Source: Trichosporon coremiiforme
Taxonomy: Eukaryota > Basidiomycota > Tremellomycetes > Trichosporonales > Trichosporonaceae
NCBI GenBank assembly: GCA_039545355.1
Contig: BCJJ01000057.1
Span: 1 to 59,691 of the forward strand
Length of the DNA: 59,691 nucleotides
Direction of reading: 5' to 3'
The notes under the pieces were generated by a model. The model was not told the origin of the DNA. It was given only the letters and a program-made list of their open reading frames with translations, and did no database searches. The position numbers and the translations under genes were made by a program. Shown here piece by piece: positions 11,576 to 22,632 of the stretch (positions are counted from its first letter, which is position 1; each line of letters starts with the position of its first letter).

Positions 11576-13680
11576 ATGAGCATGGCTACCCCCTCCCCCC
11601 GCCTCCCCCTGGGACCGCTCAAAACTTCCCTACCCCGCCGCGGGCCACACAGCCCCGGATCCCGACACTCGCGCACCCCTTCCGAACCCAGTCCCTTGGG
11701 CAACATGAGCTTCAGCGCAGCCGACACGCCTAACAGGGTATACGAGGACGCACCTCTTCCTCAGGTCAAGGTGGGGTTGCAAGGTCGATCGAACTTCGAC
11801 CGCCCAGGGAAGATCCCTGACGACCCATCTGAGATCGCCACCCTGCTTGGGCTCAAGCCGGCCACGCTTCGCAGTGTCTCCGCAAGCAGCCATGACTCGG
11901 ACAAAACGGTACGCGCAAGCAGCAACCGCAACAGTCCTCACGGCAGTCCTCGAACGGCCTCACACCATCGCTCGCGCAGCAGTCCCCGCGACAGTCCCCG
12001 CAAGGACAGCCCGCGAGGAAGCCCAAATCGCAGTCCGAATAGCAGCCCACGCGACGGCAGCCCCGTCTTCTCAGACAAGGAGAACATCCCCTTGCCAAGT
12101 TCCTTCTCCCACCAGCCGCACAAGAGGAAGCTCAGCGAGTCGGTGCTATCGCCCGTTCAGCGTAATCAAGCTGCTCGGCGCAATGTGTCCAGCCCGGATG
12201 TCAACCACCCCACCGCCTCTGTGCCAGTGCTTCCCCAGCAGCCCAGCATCTCTACACCGGGGGCTACGTTCGGGGCGTACCCCACGTATCCCCTTCCTCC
12301 CATGCCTGCTTGGCTCCAGGACCCGTCCATGCTCGATGTCCTCGCTCAACTCGCGGATGAAGCTCAAGACCCGCCATCGCCCTCCACATCGCTTGCGAGC
12401 TCGACTTGGGCTGCGATTCTGAACTCCTCCAAGTCGCGCAAGGTAATCGGCCCCATGTCTAACTCACCCAAGGATGTGTTCAGCTCGCCCCTGACGACTT
12501 CAACAAAGGAAGTGGCAAGCTCACCCATGTCAACATGCTCGTCTCTTTTCGAGGAGAAGATTAGCAAGTACTACAGCCCGAAGAAAGCAGCTACGGCCAT
12601 GGACATCAGCCCGCGCAGCTCCCGCTCCCCTCGCTCGCTCAAGCTGAAGATGAGCCCGAGCACACCCACGATTCCGGAGACCGACGAGGAAGAGGCGCCA
12701 GATCCCAGGGCTGCGGAGCAGCCTAGCGTCGTGCAGCAGGCTTCAAACATGTCGCCGACGAAGCACGCGCGGCGTGAGGCAACAGCTCTTGCCTCACCTG
12801 CTCCAGGAAGGTCATGGGCCTCAGACTTCCCATCGCCGACGCATGCCACCGCCCAGTGGATCATCGCCACTTCGCAGATTGGCCAACAGGCTGAGCCCGC
12901 CCTCACCGCTTCTATGGCGGCCCTCACCCTGAACACCGTCCCCGTCGATCCTGATTTCGCAGAGGGGGACGTCACGCTGGTGTGTCTCGGCGACAATGGT
13001 TACATCGGCCTCAAGGCTGACTCGAAGATGATACAGACCTTCTTGTAAGTTTCCATTGGCTCAGTCGAACTGACGGGCAGCGACAACTTCCCGGTGCTCT
13101 CGCAAGAGAACGGTGCGACGCATGTGCCACTTCGCGAGTCGCCTGAGGACATCAGGAGTTTCCTCCGCTTCGTCGTTTGCCAGTCAATCAATGTCTCCAT
13201 GTCTGCGTCAGAGGTCCTGGCCATACGCCGTCTGTACAACCTGTACGACGCGACGGAGCTCGCACGCCTCACTCTCGCCTTCTGGGTGTGCCACAACCCT
13301 GAATCCCTCTGCGAGTCACTCGGCATGAGCCCGAGCCGGCTCGAGCTGTTGGGCTTCCTCCGTCTGGCGGCTGAGCTGCGTAGCATCGAGATCTGGTGCA
13401 CCATGATCCAGCTCCTCATGCGCGGGTGGTGGCGCAACGAGCTCGACCCGCACCGGATGACTACCTTCGATATCGCCGTCATGGGTGAACCGACGTACCG
13501 CGCGCTGCAGTTCCTCGGCGGACACCCCGGTCGCGTTTGGGACAATCTCCACGAGTACTCCGTCTCAAGAGATAAGAGTGAGCTGAGCTTCCCCGTGCCG
13601 AGCTAACAGCAGGCGGCAACTTCTGCATGAGCAGAGTATCCATCGCAGGCTACTGCACCTTCATCGACTCGGCCCTGTAA
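11576..13680 (+). CDS. BTB/POZ-like protein with long disordered N-terminus (BTB family member 1)
   Basis: Three exons (11576-13044, 13081-13577, 13613-13680) give 677 residues. The first 430 or so are low-complexity Ser/Pro/Arg sequence with repeated SPR motifs (SSPRDSPRKDSPRGSP region, residues 115-150). A BTB-like fold follows: FAEGDVTLVCLGDNGYIGLK then SKMIQTFLDNFPVL, DIRSFLRFVVC, and a helical BACK-like part (LYNLYDATELARLTLAFWVC, SRLELLGFLRLAAELRS). The last exon is only 68 nt and encodes a beta-strand-like end, GNFCMSRVSIAGYCTFIDSA. BTB proteins often recruit substrates to cullin-3 ligases, but no partner can be read here. Two related genes lie at 15032-16487 and 22633-24288, with the last intron at a matching place. 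A later start at 11705 (MSFSAADTP) is possible. Confidence 0.8.
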
Positions 13681-13901
13681 CTTGACTCTCGTGATTAGAC
13701 TGTGTACGTTTCCACAATGTAATTATCGTTTCTTCTACCTCTGCACCCTGATTCGTACCTCTCTCACTCACTCTATGTCGCCTTATAGCGCAGACAATGT
13801 ACCAGCGCGAACAGAGGAGGCTGACACTGCCACAGCCAAATTTTGAGGAAATGGTCTATACACGAAAGCGCGGACATCCTCTCAACAGCTTCTACCAGCA
13901 C

Positions 13902-13998
13902 TCTTCGCTAGTATATCGGTTAGTATAATCGCCTCTCAAGTCCGAGAGATTGCTTCGGCAGTACGCGATAGAGCAGGGTTCGACTCCCTGGCGGAGAA
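13902..13998 (+). tRNA. tRNA-Glu (CTC), intron-containing
   Basis: The acceptor strands TCTTCGC (13902-13908) and GCGGAGA (13991-13997) pair over seven positions, with one T-G. The T arm CAGGG/TTCGACT/CCCTG is perfect. The anticodon stem ATCGC/GCGAT brackets the loop CTCTCA...C, so the anticodon is CTC (13935-13937). A 25-nt intron (13939-13963) sits after position 37, the canonical site, and its GAGAG pairs with the anticodon region. A TTTTT Pol III terminator follows at 14002-14006. Confidence 0.85.
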
Positions 13999-14470
13999 TA
14001 CTTTTTCCTTCCTTCTATGCATCGGAAGGACGCAGCTTTTGGATGGTCAGACGGACGAGGTTGGAGAAGGTCGGTGATCGAAAACATGCCGTTGCAGACG
14101 TGCCGAAATTTTGGTTCCGTCTTTGTTTACATCTTTGGTACCGCGGTAGTCGAGATTTGCCCCGTCAGGAAAGGACATTATCAGATGAAGCGAGATGATT
14201 AGCCCGATTAGGACTGAACGATAAGCACGAATAGAATCTAGTTTCAACTACTTCTGAAACGAGAGCTAGGGTGACGTCGATTCGGAATGGGGAACTGGGT
14301 GGCAAGTCGAAGATCACGGCAACTGGACCTTGGGCCTGGGCGGCGACAGAATTCAAACACCGACATCCGACAACGAAGGGCGGTGAAGGCGGGACAGTTA
14401 CCAGCTGCTCATTGTTAGAGTTGCCCCTCTCATGAGAATACTCTTCGCCTTCATCTCTCTCGCTGTCGTT

Positions 14471-14822
14471 ATGTGTCACTATATGACTTGTCCGAATGAT
14501 GGGAAGCCGACCTGGTGGGGATGCGGTGAGTACAGTCTTACGCCTCAGTCCACACCTCTCCTCCTTCCTCACTTCCCTGTCATCGTCACTCGCATTCGCC
14601 CGCAAAAAACGATTGCCGCCGACGAAGCTTCTTGGATGAGACTGAGCTAACCGTCCAGGCCACCATGTCGAGTCTGTCCTGAAAGACGTTCCCGTCGCCG
14701 ATCGCTGCGACTGCCCCCACGTCCCGATTGTGGACCTCCCCGGTCTCCGCCTCATGAAGACGGTGAAGAAGGACCCGAACTACGCCGGCGGCGCTGGTGC
14801 TGGCAAGAAGCCAGAGCTCTAA
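14471..14822 (+). CDS. Small conserved Cys-rich protein, function unknown
   Basis: Two exons (14471-14525, 14659-14822) encode 72 residues. The sequence opens MCHYMTCPNDGKPTWWGCG, continues HHVESVLKDVPVADRCDCP, and ends in a basic Gly/Ala tail. The pattern 'C-x4-C-x4-K-x-TWxGCGxH...V..V....RCxC' recurs in small uncharacterised fungal proteins (from memory). The Cys/His spacing could bind a metal. An in-frame upstream ATG at 14432 would add a hydrophobic stretch (RILFAFISLAVV) resembling a signal anchor. I prefer 14471 because the conserved domain starts there. The intron is 133 nt with GTGAGT, CTAAC and CAG signals. No function is assigned. Confidence 0.7.
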
Positions 14823-15031
14823 GCCTTAGAGACCTCCGTTCTTCCTCCTCGGCCACGCGTCCGCCCCCTCCGGCCTGTGGCCCCTTCGTCCCGTGCCGCA
14901 GAGCAACTCAACTGTAACAAATGTATCAATCTGCTGAATCTAGGACCACGACTTGCATTCTAGAATGAAACTTTTGGATCTAATTACAGGCTCTTGCGGG
15001 GTTCGGCTGACGCTCTCTCTGTGTGCGCTGC

Positions 15032-16487
15032 TCAGATACTCAAGGACGTGACGAAGTCGCCGTCCTTGCCGCCCGTGACAATGGCCGAGTCTGGGTGTCA
15101 GTTCAAAGGTTCGGAACGACAACTCACTCTTCTCGTAGGTCACCTTGACCTCGCCAGTGGCGCTGTGCACGCGCGAAACGAGGATGAGCAGCGGCTGCGC
15201 CGATCCGAGCCGCCGCGCAGTCGGCTCGTCGATGTAGTGCGGCGCCGAGATGGCCCGCCACTCAGGTCCGGGGGGCCTGTACCCGATCCCGTCCGGTTTC
15301 GGCCACGTGCGGCGGATGAGTTCCTTCCACAGCCCGGCGGAGCGCGAAGCATGCGCGAGCATGACGAGGCCGAGGACGTCGGAGCCGTTGGGCCGGTTGG
15401 CGCAGAGCCGCTTCGCCTCTGCGTCGACGGCGTGCCGGAGCAGATCGCGCAGGGCGGGCTGCACGTCGTAGCTGTCCGCGAAGGCGAGGACGGCGCGGAA
15501 CTGCGCAAGCGAGAAGCCCGCGTCCTCCACCTGAATGCTCGGAAGGGTGCCATACAGCCCCAGACCGGAGGAGGAGGGGCCAGGGGCCAGATGCGCACGG
15601 TCACGGCCGTACAGGAAGGAGAGGATTGCGTGCACGTCCTCCGGACTGTCGAAGGACTGGATAACGCGCTCGCGCGCGAAGCGCTCCGTCTTGAGCTGCT
15701 GCACGAAGACGCCCGACCACGCGCGCAGCAGGCCCGAGTGGCACCGGAAGCCCCGGTCGCCGGCGAGGAGGAGCATGTCGCCAGTCGTGAACTCGGGGTG
15801 CAGGTCCACGTTGTGCGAGATCAGGAAGGGGATGATCTCGGCCTGGACGTGCGAGGTCGGGTTGAAGGAGCTCCCGACGTCCGAGGGCGAGAACGTGCAC
15901 GTGTCCGCCGTGTCGGGAGGTGTGAGCTCGTCCTCTCCCGGAGGCATGAGGGGGCGCGGCTGCGGCGAGCGCGGAGACAGGTGAGGCGACGGCCGAGGCG
16001 AGAGGCGCGGCGACACGGGCGCACACAGCGGGCGAGGGTTGCCGACGCTCGGGCTCGGGTGGCCCGTCGACAGGGAGCGCGAGCGGAGCTGCGGGCTGGG
16101 GCCCATGAGCGGTCGGGGGTTGCCGGCGGGAGGCGTCAGCGGCGTGGGCACGGGGGTGCTCAGGCCGAGGCTCTGGCTGTTGATGTAGCTGCCGGGGATA
16201 GCGGTCATGATCTCTGCGTCGGTCGGTTCGGCGTCCGGGGTCGAGGCTTCAGGCGTCGAGGACTGCGCTGTCGCGAGCGTGTCGTTGGTCGTCGTCGCCG
16301 TGAGAGTGGACAAAGCGGCGGTTGAGTCGATGCTCAGCTGCCGGCTGATAGTGCGGGGGCTGTCGTTGACGGAGCTGAAGAGGGCGGGAGGGAGGGGTGG
16401 TGTCGGACTGGGAGGAGCTGACGAGTCACGGTGACGTCTGAGAGAGATCCTGCTCCGGCTCCACGACTGCTGGCGAAACAGGCCCAT
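15032..16487 (-). CDS. BTB/POZ-domain protein (BTB family member 2)
   Basis: Two exons (16487-15128, 15090-15032) give 472 residues. The N-terminal 215 residues are Ser/Pro/Thr-rich with repeated GNPRPL and LSPRPSPHLSPR motifs. The BTB domain covers about residues 220-320: HVQAEIIPFLISHNVDLHPE, FTTGDMLLLAGDRGFRCHSG, LLRAWSGVFVQQL, then VHAILSFLYG. A helical BACK-like region follows (LAQFRAVLAFADSYDVQPAL, LVMLAHASRSAGLWKELIRR). A 37-nt intron after VTYEK leads to a 59-nt last exon encoding NSAIVTGGKDGDFVTSLSI; without splicing the frame would run into a shadow tail. Layout and last-intron position match the BTB genes at 11576 and 22633. A role as a ubiquitin-ligase adaptor is possible but not demonstrated. 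Confidence 0.8.
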
Positions 16488-17594
16488 TTGTACTCGTTTA
16501 ACATGCGTCCGCCCCGGACACTCGTCTTATATAACGACACTGTTCGTGCACGATCGCAAGCGGGTCTGTGGTCGTGGCCAATAGAACGCAGCAGTCGACA
16601 GATCAGTGCTCGCCCAAGAGAGTGTCTGACCGGCGGCAGGCCCCTCCATGTTCACCAACTACCCTGCGGCCGTGGGGGGCGTGCGCCGCCCGGCGGCCAC
16701 CGATCGCTGCCAGCCAGCTGGTCAGGCTAGCTGATCGCGTGATGCGATGGACTCCTGGTGTCGTCATGAGACACCTCCGGCTGTTGTGAGCGGCGCCTTT
16801 GACAGTATGTGGAGATGAGACCGAAGTGTCAGTGTCTCCGTGAACTGTTGCATGTTCGAGAGCACGGCACGCTTGGTCGTCGACACGTCCCTTCGGTGCC
16901 TGCGTTGGTTTGCTCCTGCATTGTGCCCGCAGCAGAGGACGTGGCCCTCACAAGACCCATGACAGCACTAGGTACGTGGTGCACAGAGTACCGGGGTTCG
17001 TCGCCGTTTCACCGACCAACATTATGTGTCGATGCACGAAAGGGTAGAGTGATCGATTGTGCACTTCATGCCACGCATGGACGGGTCACGAGCATTAGGT
17101 CTAACATCTCGCAATTGGGCACCTTCCGAGAAGTTCCAGGAAGTTGAGCTGCCTTCAGAGTCATCGCCGGGAAGTGACAAGAAGCGGGAGAAGCGTTCGT
17201 CGATCCCTTCCAGAATTGGGGCACCGGCCCACCCTACGCAAGGCACACAAGAGACGTCTTTTGACGCAAGGCACACGAGAGACGTCTTTTTGGCATGATT
17301 GGTCACTCGTTTCATGCTTGATGTGCGGACGACTTGCATTTCTACCTCAGTCGCCCATTAGTGAGGGCAGGTGAGTCAGAAAGGCTGAAACCACCGCGAG
17401 CCCTGCTCCACGCACGTCACATTTGTGTTTTACTCACGTCGATGGCACTCGGCGGCGAGCTTCGGAGCGATGTGGAGCATCGTGCGGGCAAAGCTGGAAC
17501 AGAGAGGCTGGAAGGGGTCGACAGCGAGGACAAGAGGGCTTGAGCACTTCCCTGTTGTTTGCACATTCAACCACTTCAATTCGAAGACGCCGAT
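16488..17594. other. Intergenic region with a short tandem duplication
   Basis: No convincing gene was seen in this 1.1-kb stretch upstream of the second BTB gene. It contains a 28-bp tandem duplication, listed separately. Confidence 0.5.
17236..17291. repeat. 28-bp direct tandem repeat, two copies
   Basis: Units at 17236-17263 and 17264-17291 are near-identical (ACGCAAGGCACA, then A/G difference, then GAGACGTCTTTT), differing at one internal base and at the last base. Each unit contains the palindrome GACGTC, which resembles a CRE/ATF-type site. Confidence 0.8.
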
Positions 17595-17873
17595 ATGAGT
17601 TCAGGCACAGGGAAGGCCAAGAGCGATAACGTGGTCGACGCCGACACATTCTTCAGGCTATCGCGATTCCGACACCGGAGCGGAGTCGAGTATGCGGTGC
17701 AGTTGACGGAGGATGAGAGGATATACGATGCAAAGCAGTTGGAAGAGAGAGTACGTCGGACAGAGTCAGGAGTGGAAAGCGAGCAAGCAGAAAAGCCTGG
17801 ACTCGGGGGCGTTCACGGGTGCTTTATCGGTAATGGACGGTCCGTGGTCGGACGATTCCTGGTGCTGACCTAA
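17595..17873 (+). CDS. Possible small hypothetical protein
   Basis: An ATG-initiated frame of 92 codons begins SSGTGKAKSDNVVDAD and continues through TFFRLSRFRHRSGVEYAVQ, a mixed-charge composition unlike typical shadow frames here. It ends about 50 bp before the F-box-like gene start. It has no recognised domain and no supporting splice signals, and it could instead belong to the leader of the next gene. Low confidence. Confidence 0.25.
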   Translation: MSSGTGKAKSDNVVDADTFFRLSRFRHRSGVEYAVQLTEDERIYDAKQLEERVRRTESGVESEQAEKPGLGGVHGCFIGNGRSVVGRFLVLT

Positions 17874-17921
17874 GTTGACGGGATGTTTTGTTCTCGACTT
17901 TCGTCCATCTCCCATCCTTCG

Positions 17922-19448
17922 ATGGCACCGACACTAAGGACGCGGGCTCCCAAGGCGCCCGCGCCTGCACCCGCTGCCGACGCGCCGGCTCGAGCTCCCC
18001 TGGCGAAGAAGAAGACTGCATCGACCAAGGCCGCATCGGCGACCAAAACGAAAGCCGCGGAAGCGGCTGCGGCCAAAGCCGCAGCCAAGGCTGAGCCGGC
18101 AAAGGCGGCAAAGGGCAAGACAGCGACCTCGAAAGCCGCTCCGAAGAAGACCAGCAAGGGGGCCGCAACGTCGGCTTCGAAGTCGTCGGCGAAGAGTGCA
18201 AAGGCGAAGGCCGCTCCGAAGAAGGCTGCGTCGAAGGCTCACAAGCCGGCAACGGAGGTCACGCTGGACCACCAGGCCTACCCACACATTTTCGACCTTA
18301 TCGTGGAGTATGCACCTCACGGCAGTCTTCTCGCCCTGCGCGGTGCCAGTAAGGCTCTATGTGCGCGTGTCGACGCCATGCTGGTCAAGCACGTCGTCCT
18401 GCGTCCTGGTCTGCCCATCCCCAAGGGCCAGAAGTGGATGAACGTTGTGTCCGTCTCCGGAGAGCCGGGTCTGCCCATGGGTCCTGCCAAGGCGAGGCAG
18501 AAGCAGCACCGCTGCCGCGCCGAGAGCATCCTCGGGCGCCTGCCTGGCTTCAGCTGCGACTTCAACCATGTCTCGGACTACGCCGACGAGCACTGCTCGC
18601 CCCTGTGTCTCAAGCTGCGGCAGCGGTGGGAGGCACTGTTCCACGACACGGAGGTGCTCGACCTTCACTTTTCGCGGCGTGGACGTTTCGACCGGCAGAA
18701 GTTGGCGTTCTGCAACCCCGACCTGACGGTGCGAGTGTTCCCTCCCTCGGACGGGGATGTGTACCACGCCGGCATCGCTAGTCCGACCCTCGTCATCTTC
18801 ACGGACTTTTCGCCTCTTCGCGAGAGTGAGTGGGAGCGTGTCTCGACCACGGCACACGTCTTCGCCGACGAGAAGATCACCCACCGCCTCGTGTACAATG
18901 TGGCCTATGACGTTCGCCGCCCTACGCTGAACAACTGCTGGGTAAACCTCCCCGCCTTGGGTCGCAGCGTGCGCTCCGCCGAGGGCGAGGTCGTCATCAT
19001 CTTCGAGAAGGACGAGCGGGACGATGACGAGGAGCGCGAGCTGGAGGACTGGGAGAGTCCCGACATTCCCGAGACACAGCGCATAAACCCTGCGTGGAAG
19101 GGTGGTGAAGACCAGCGCCAAAACGGCTGGCTCTGGGACGTTGCGAACCTCCTCCGTGTCGATTCACCGGCAACCTACACAATCGTCGGCGCGACAGAGG
19201 TGCCGTACATGTGCGTCGGGCTCGACCGCGACTTCGCCGATCCGCAGGACAAGATCAACGCCATCATGCAGAACTTTATCGACTGGATCGACGAGGATCA
19301 CAGGTCCCGCTCGTACCGGCCGGAGGCACTGTCTAGGGATCGCGAGGAGGAGATCCGGAACAGCGTCAAGTTCTACACGCACGAGGAGTACAGGGAGCTC
19401 GTTGACGAGGATCAGTGGAGGCTGGAGACAATCCCCTCCGACCCCTAG
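17922..19448 (+). CDS. F-box-like protein with Ala/Lys-rich histone-H1-like N-terminus
   Basis: A single exon of 508 residues; the start at 17922 (MAPTLRTRAPK) is preferred over an in-frame ATG at 17883. Residues 10-110 are almost wholly Ala/Lys/Pro/Ser (AKAAKGKTATSKAAPKKTSK), like a linker-histone tail, suggesting nuclear or nucleolar location or DNA/RNA binding. An F-box-like helix set follows at about 115-165 (YPHIFDLIVEYAPHGSLLAL, RGASKALCARVDAMLVKHV). The C-terminal 340 residues form a globular region with acidic patches (EKDERDDDEERELEDWE). Genes at 29252-30897 and 31232-32167 share the short 'LLALRxxSkxlcarvd..LxxHV' F-box-like core and overall plan, so this looks like a local dispersed family. 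The substrate is unknown. Confidence 0.75.
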   Translation: MAPTLRTRAPKAPAPAPAADAPARAPLAKKKTASTKAASATKTKAAEAAAAKAAAKAEPAKAAKGKTATSKAAPKKTSKGAATSASKSSAKSAKAKAAPKKAASKAHKPATEVTLDHQAYPHIFDLIVEYAPHGSLLALRGASKALCARVDAMLVKHVVLRPGLPIPKGQKWMNVVSVSGEPGLPMGPAKARQKQHRCRAESILGRLPGFSCDFNHVSDYADEHCSPLCLKLRQRWEALFHDTEVLDLHFSRRGRFDRQKLAFCNPDLTVRVFPPSDGDVYHAGIASPTLVIFTDFSPLRESEWERVSTTAHVFADEKITHRLVYNVAYDVRRPTLNNCWVNLPALGRSVRSAEGEVVIIFEKDERDDDEERELEDWESPDIPETQRINPAWKGGEDQRQNGWLWDVANLLRVDSPATYTIVGATEVPYMCVGLDRDFADPQDKINAIMQNFIDWIDEDHRSRSYRPEALSRDREEEIRNSVKFYTHEEYRELVDEDQWRLETIPSDP

Positions 19449-21329
19449 ACATAGTCACTAAGATTAATTGGTTTGATAGGACATTTGAAGGCATCTAATG
19501 ACATCGCAGCACTCAGAGCATGGACGAAAAGCTGCATTCCGTTCGATGAAGACACAGTGGACGAGCAACGGGTGCCTGAAGCGATCGCCCTGAACTCTTC
19601 CGGTGCCTGATTCGGTGGTGATCTGCGACCGTCTCATCTCTAGCGATCGCGATCGTAGTTGCGGCGACCACCCATGGCGTATCAGACAAGGCGGGGACCA
19701 CACCAAAGGAGCTTCCCAGACTCTCACGCTAACTTCGGTTCATCCTATCAGCCTCCCATGTCAGCAGCAAGCGTCAAAGGACATCCCTGTAAACAGATGG
19801 CCGCCTTACAACGAACATGCAGCCGGCAACGAGATTGACAGGTGGTCAACGTTTCCTGCTACTGCGTCACCACCACATCCCCTCGCAGCTTCAGCGACCC
19901 ACATGAACGGGAGACTGATCTCTCCCCAAGGTCATCCTTTGACGTGGCCTCATCTGTGTAACAGTCTTGTATGGAGCTACCCCTTGCCTCGGCAGACTCA
20001 AAGGTGAGGTTGTAGTGTGACATCAACTCTGACAATATGGGGTAAACTTGGAGGTTGGGAAGGCTGCTTGATGCCATGGAGACCCTTCCCTCTTTCCTAT
20101 GCACTGCAAGTGGTTGTCATTGCTGCGAGAGGGCACAGCGCGTCACATTATCAGAAAGCTTGAAACTACCTCCTCAAACCAATTTCTGCTTTGTGCCCTT
20201 CACCATCACTGCCCTCAGCAGGAGCTACTGTCCCGCATGGACCGTACCCGTCGAACCCGCTCGGCATGCTCTCTAGATTCCCTTGACATGGAAGCGTTCG
20301 CAGAGGGGAGGGAGGAGGACTTCAACTGGGCCCAATTTGAGCAGCCGTGATGCAGTGATGCCAAGCGAGTTTCTAACCCGCCCAGCGGTCGACTGACACC
20401 GCGATGACCATCATTGTCGTGCGAGTCTGACGTCAGCCCAGCATTGCACTCGCTTCCACAAACTCACACTTACGAAACGAATCTTCCGAATGCACCTCTC
20501 TTGACCAGTCAGCACTCACAATGCAGCGTGCGACATGACGCCAGCGTGGTCAGACGCAGATAGGCTCAGAGTGCAATTCGGGGCAGTTGTTTGACAACCG
20601 TCTCCATGTGTCAGACGTGTCAGGAGGTGTCAGCTGGGTGCCTCTCCCAATTTCAATATGGAGTGAGCTCCGGCTGCAGTTGGGAATGTGTGGAAGAACG
20701 AGTGCGGGGAGTCTGTTCCAAGGACCCGGGACGTAGCTTGGTACGTCCACTGCCCGAGCTCGGGTCGTGCCTGATGCGAACGAGCGGGTTCCTCGATCCT
20801 CTCCCTGAGGACACACCGTGGGTGCTTGAACCCGACCGATGCCCGTGAGCTTGCATTGAACTCGTGCCGGAAGGAGAGCTGATAGACTTTTGGGCGCAAT
20901 CCGTGCTGAGACTGTCGCCAAGGTCTGCAAGGATGAGCGGTATGAATGTACCGTCCCAACCTGCGATCTCGAAGCCCCAGGTGATAAAGCAAGGAGACAC
21001 CCCCCTGCTCGGCACGTCCCCGTCTTCTTCGACATGGAAGGAACGCGACGACGCGGGGCGCCATGTGGTACCGGGACATGAATGACATGAATGTTCGATC
21101 CCGCGGTTGCTCTGGACCGAACCTGTCGTATCTGTCGGGCGGTACTGGAACGTCTTGGAGCGGGCGATGGATACCAATTTTTGGATTCAAGAGCGAGATA
21201 ACCGCATACCTCGGGCGGTCAATGCTAAATTGTGTGCGCTAGAGCGCGTCGCGATCTGGCCAAGAACGGGAGGTCTCGAGGTGAGCACCCAAAAACGCGC
21301 ATACATAAGAGCTTGAGAGATGCACGTCC
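19449..21329. other. Intergenic region, no gene recognised
   Basis: This 1.9-kb gap has only short scattered frames on both strands. I looked for exon chains with GTGAGT, CTGAC and CAG signals and found none that keep a frame. It may hold an untranslated RNA that cannot be recognised by eye. Confidence 0.5.
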
Positions 21330-22412
21330 ATGCACTTTATCGCCATGACTGCCACCATGTTCCCCCCGCCTGCATCAACGACGACAATGGGCCCGACACC
21401 ACAACTGTCCCGCTCCTCATCGGCGTCAACCCTCTGCCCCCTCCCGGCTACACCACCAAGCGCATCGCTCGAGCTCCCCCCTCTCCCCTCCAAACTCCCA
21501 GTCTGTCGGGACTTAACCGGCGCCGCGGTCAATCGGCCCATCAAGGCTCTCCTCGCCCCTGCTCTATCACAACTCGACAGACCACTGAGGATCGTCGGTC
21601 TCCTGGCCACCCCGGACAAAGGTTGCGAGATGTACGCCGACATGACGGCGCGAGCGTGTCAAGCGGCCGGGGTGATCTTTGAGCGTCTCGACCTGCGATC
21701 CAACTCTCCTCCATCGGAAGACGAGCACTTTGCGCGGGTCCTCGCCGCAATCGAGAGGCTGAACGAGGACGCAAGTGTCGACGGACTGCTGATCTACTTT
21801 CTCCTCTTTGGAACCCGGGACGCAGAACTCCGAGCAGCGATAAGTCCCCGGATAGACGTGGAGGGCGTCTCCCCCGCCTCCCTCGCGAGGTCGTACGCGA
21901 CGCCACCGTCGAGTCTCGAGACCGTGTTTCGACATCCGGAGTTGGCGACAGCGTACCCCTGTACGGCGGCTTCTGTCTTCCGCACGTTGGCGCATGCCGG
22001 CGTACCCACCTCTGGCACTGTGACTGTGATCAATAGGAGCGAGACTGTCGGCCGACCGTTGGCGGCCATGCTTGCCAACTCGGGGGCAAGGGTGTACTCG
22101 GTCGACATTACAGGCAACCAGCTCTGGCACCCCACCTCGTCTGGTCTGACTATTGAGGACATCAAGACGCCCCTCCCACTCCTCCTGGCTCAAAGCGACG
22201 CAGTCGTCTCCGCCGTTCCTGGCACATACACCGTGCCCACAAAAAGCCTGAAGACGGGCACAGTCTGCGTCGACCTCAGCGCTGAGGGCAACTTTGCCCC
22301 GGACGTCAGGGATCGCGCTGCAGTGTTCGCGCCGAGAGTTGGGGCCGTGACGATCAGTATGTTGGTGTATAATGCTCTTGTTCTGCGGAAGAGGGCGGAG
22401 CGGGAGTTCTGA
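21330..22412 (+). CDS. MTD1: NAD+-dependent methylenetetrahydrofolate dehydrogenase (Mtd1-like)
   Basis: A single exon of 360 residues. The enzyme oxidises 5,10-methylene-THF to 5,10-methenyl-THF with NAD+ in cytosolic one-carbon metabolism. Signatures include LRIVGLLATPDKGCEMYADM (start of the catalytic domain), YPCTAASVFRTLAHAGV, and the nucleotide-binding segment TVTVINRSETVGRPLAAMLA with ANSGARVYSVDI. The NRSETVGRPLAAML stretch is the hallmark of this monofunctional NAD-type family. In bifunctional NADP enzymes the corresponding motif is GRSxxVGxP. The C-terminus has VGAVTISMLVYNALVLRKRAE. The first 45 residues are Ser/Pro-rich and weakly conserved, so the true start may be the second ATG at 21345. 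Length is near that expected for the family. Confidence 0.9.
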   Translation: MHFIAMTATMFPPPASTTTMGPTPQLSRSSSASTLCPLPATPPSASLELPPLPSKLPVCRDLTGAAVNRPIKALLAPALSQLDRPLRIVGLLATPDKGCEMYADMTARACQAAGVIFERLDLRSNSPPSEDEHFARVLAAIERLNEDASVDGLLIYFLLFGTRDAELRAAISPRIDVEGVSPASLARSYATPPSSLETVFRHPELATAYPCTAASVFRTLAHAGVPTSGTVTVINRSETVGRPLAAMLANSGARVYSVDITGNQLWHPTSSGLTIEDIKTPLPLLLAQSDAVVSAVPGTYTVPTKSLKTGTVCVDLSAEGNFAPDVRDRAAVFAPRVGAVTISMLVYNALVLRKRAEREF

Positions 22413-22512
22413 GTGGTTGTTAGATGTAACTATTAGATCGATAAGATGTATCCTGTTGTGAGTTAGAGTGTGGAGGGAAGGGGACATGAGTATTAGTTAT
22501 GCATAGTTACAA

Positions 22513-22545
22513 GTAGACACCTGGAGACACCTGGACACCTGGACA
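22513..22545. repeat. Short GACACCTGG-type tandem repeat
   Basis: Three imperfect copies of (A)GACACCTGG lie in the 3' gap between MTD1 and the convergent BTB gene. This is a microsatellite-scale repeat with no apparent function. Confidence 0.6.
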
Positions 22546-22632
22546 AATCGACTCCCTCTACCGCTAGACAATCTCCTTCCTCGGTCGGCTGACAAAGCCT
22601 CAACTTCGACGCTTCGCGCCTCGGTCATATGG

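Noticed and set aside
14994..16325. 443-codon open frame on the + strand
   Set aside because: It is antisense to the BTB gene at 15032-16487, Arg/Val/Glu-rich with no domain; a GC-driven shadow.
21567..22487. 306-codon open frame on the - strand
   Set aside because: Antisense to MTD1, whose protein is unmistakable; composition is shadow-like.
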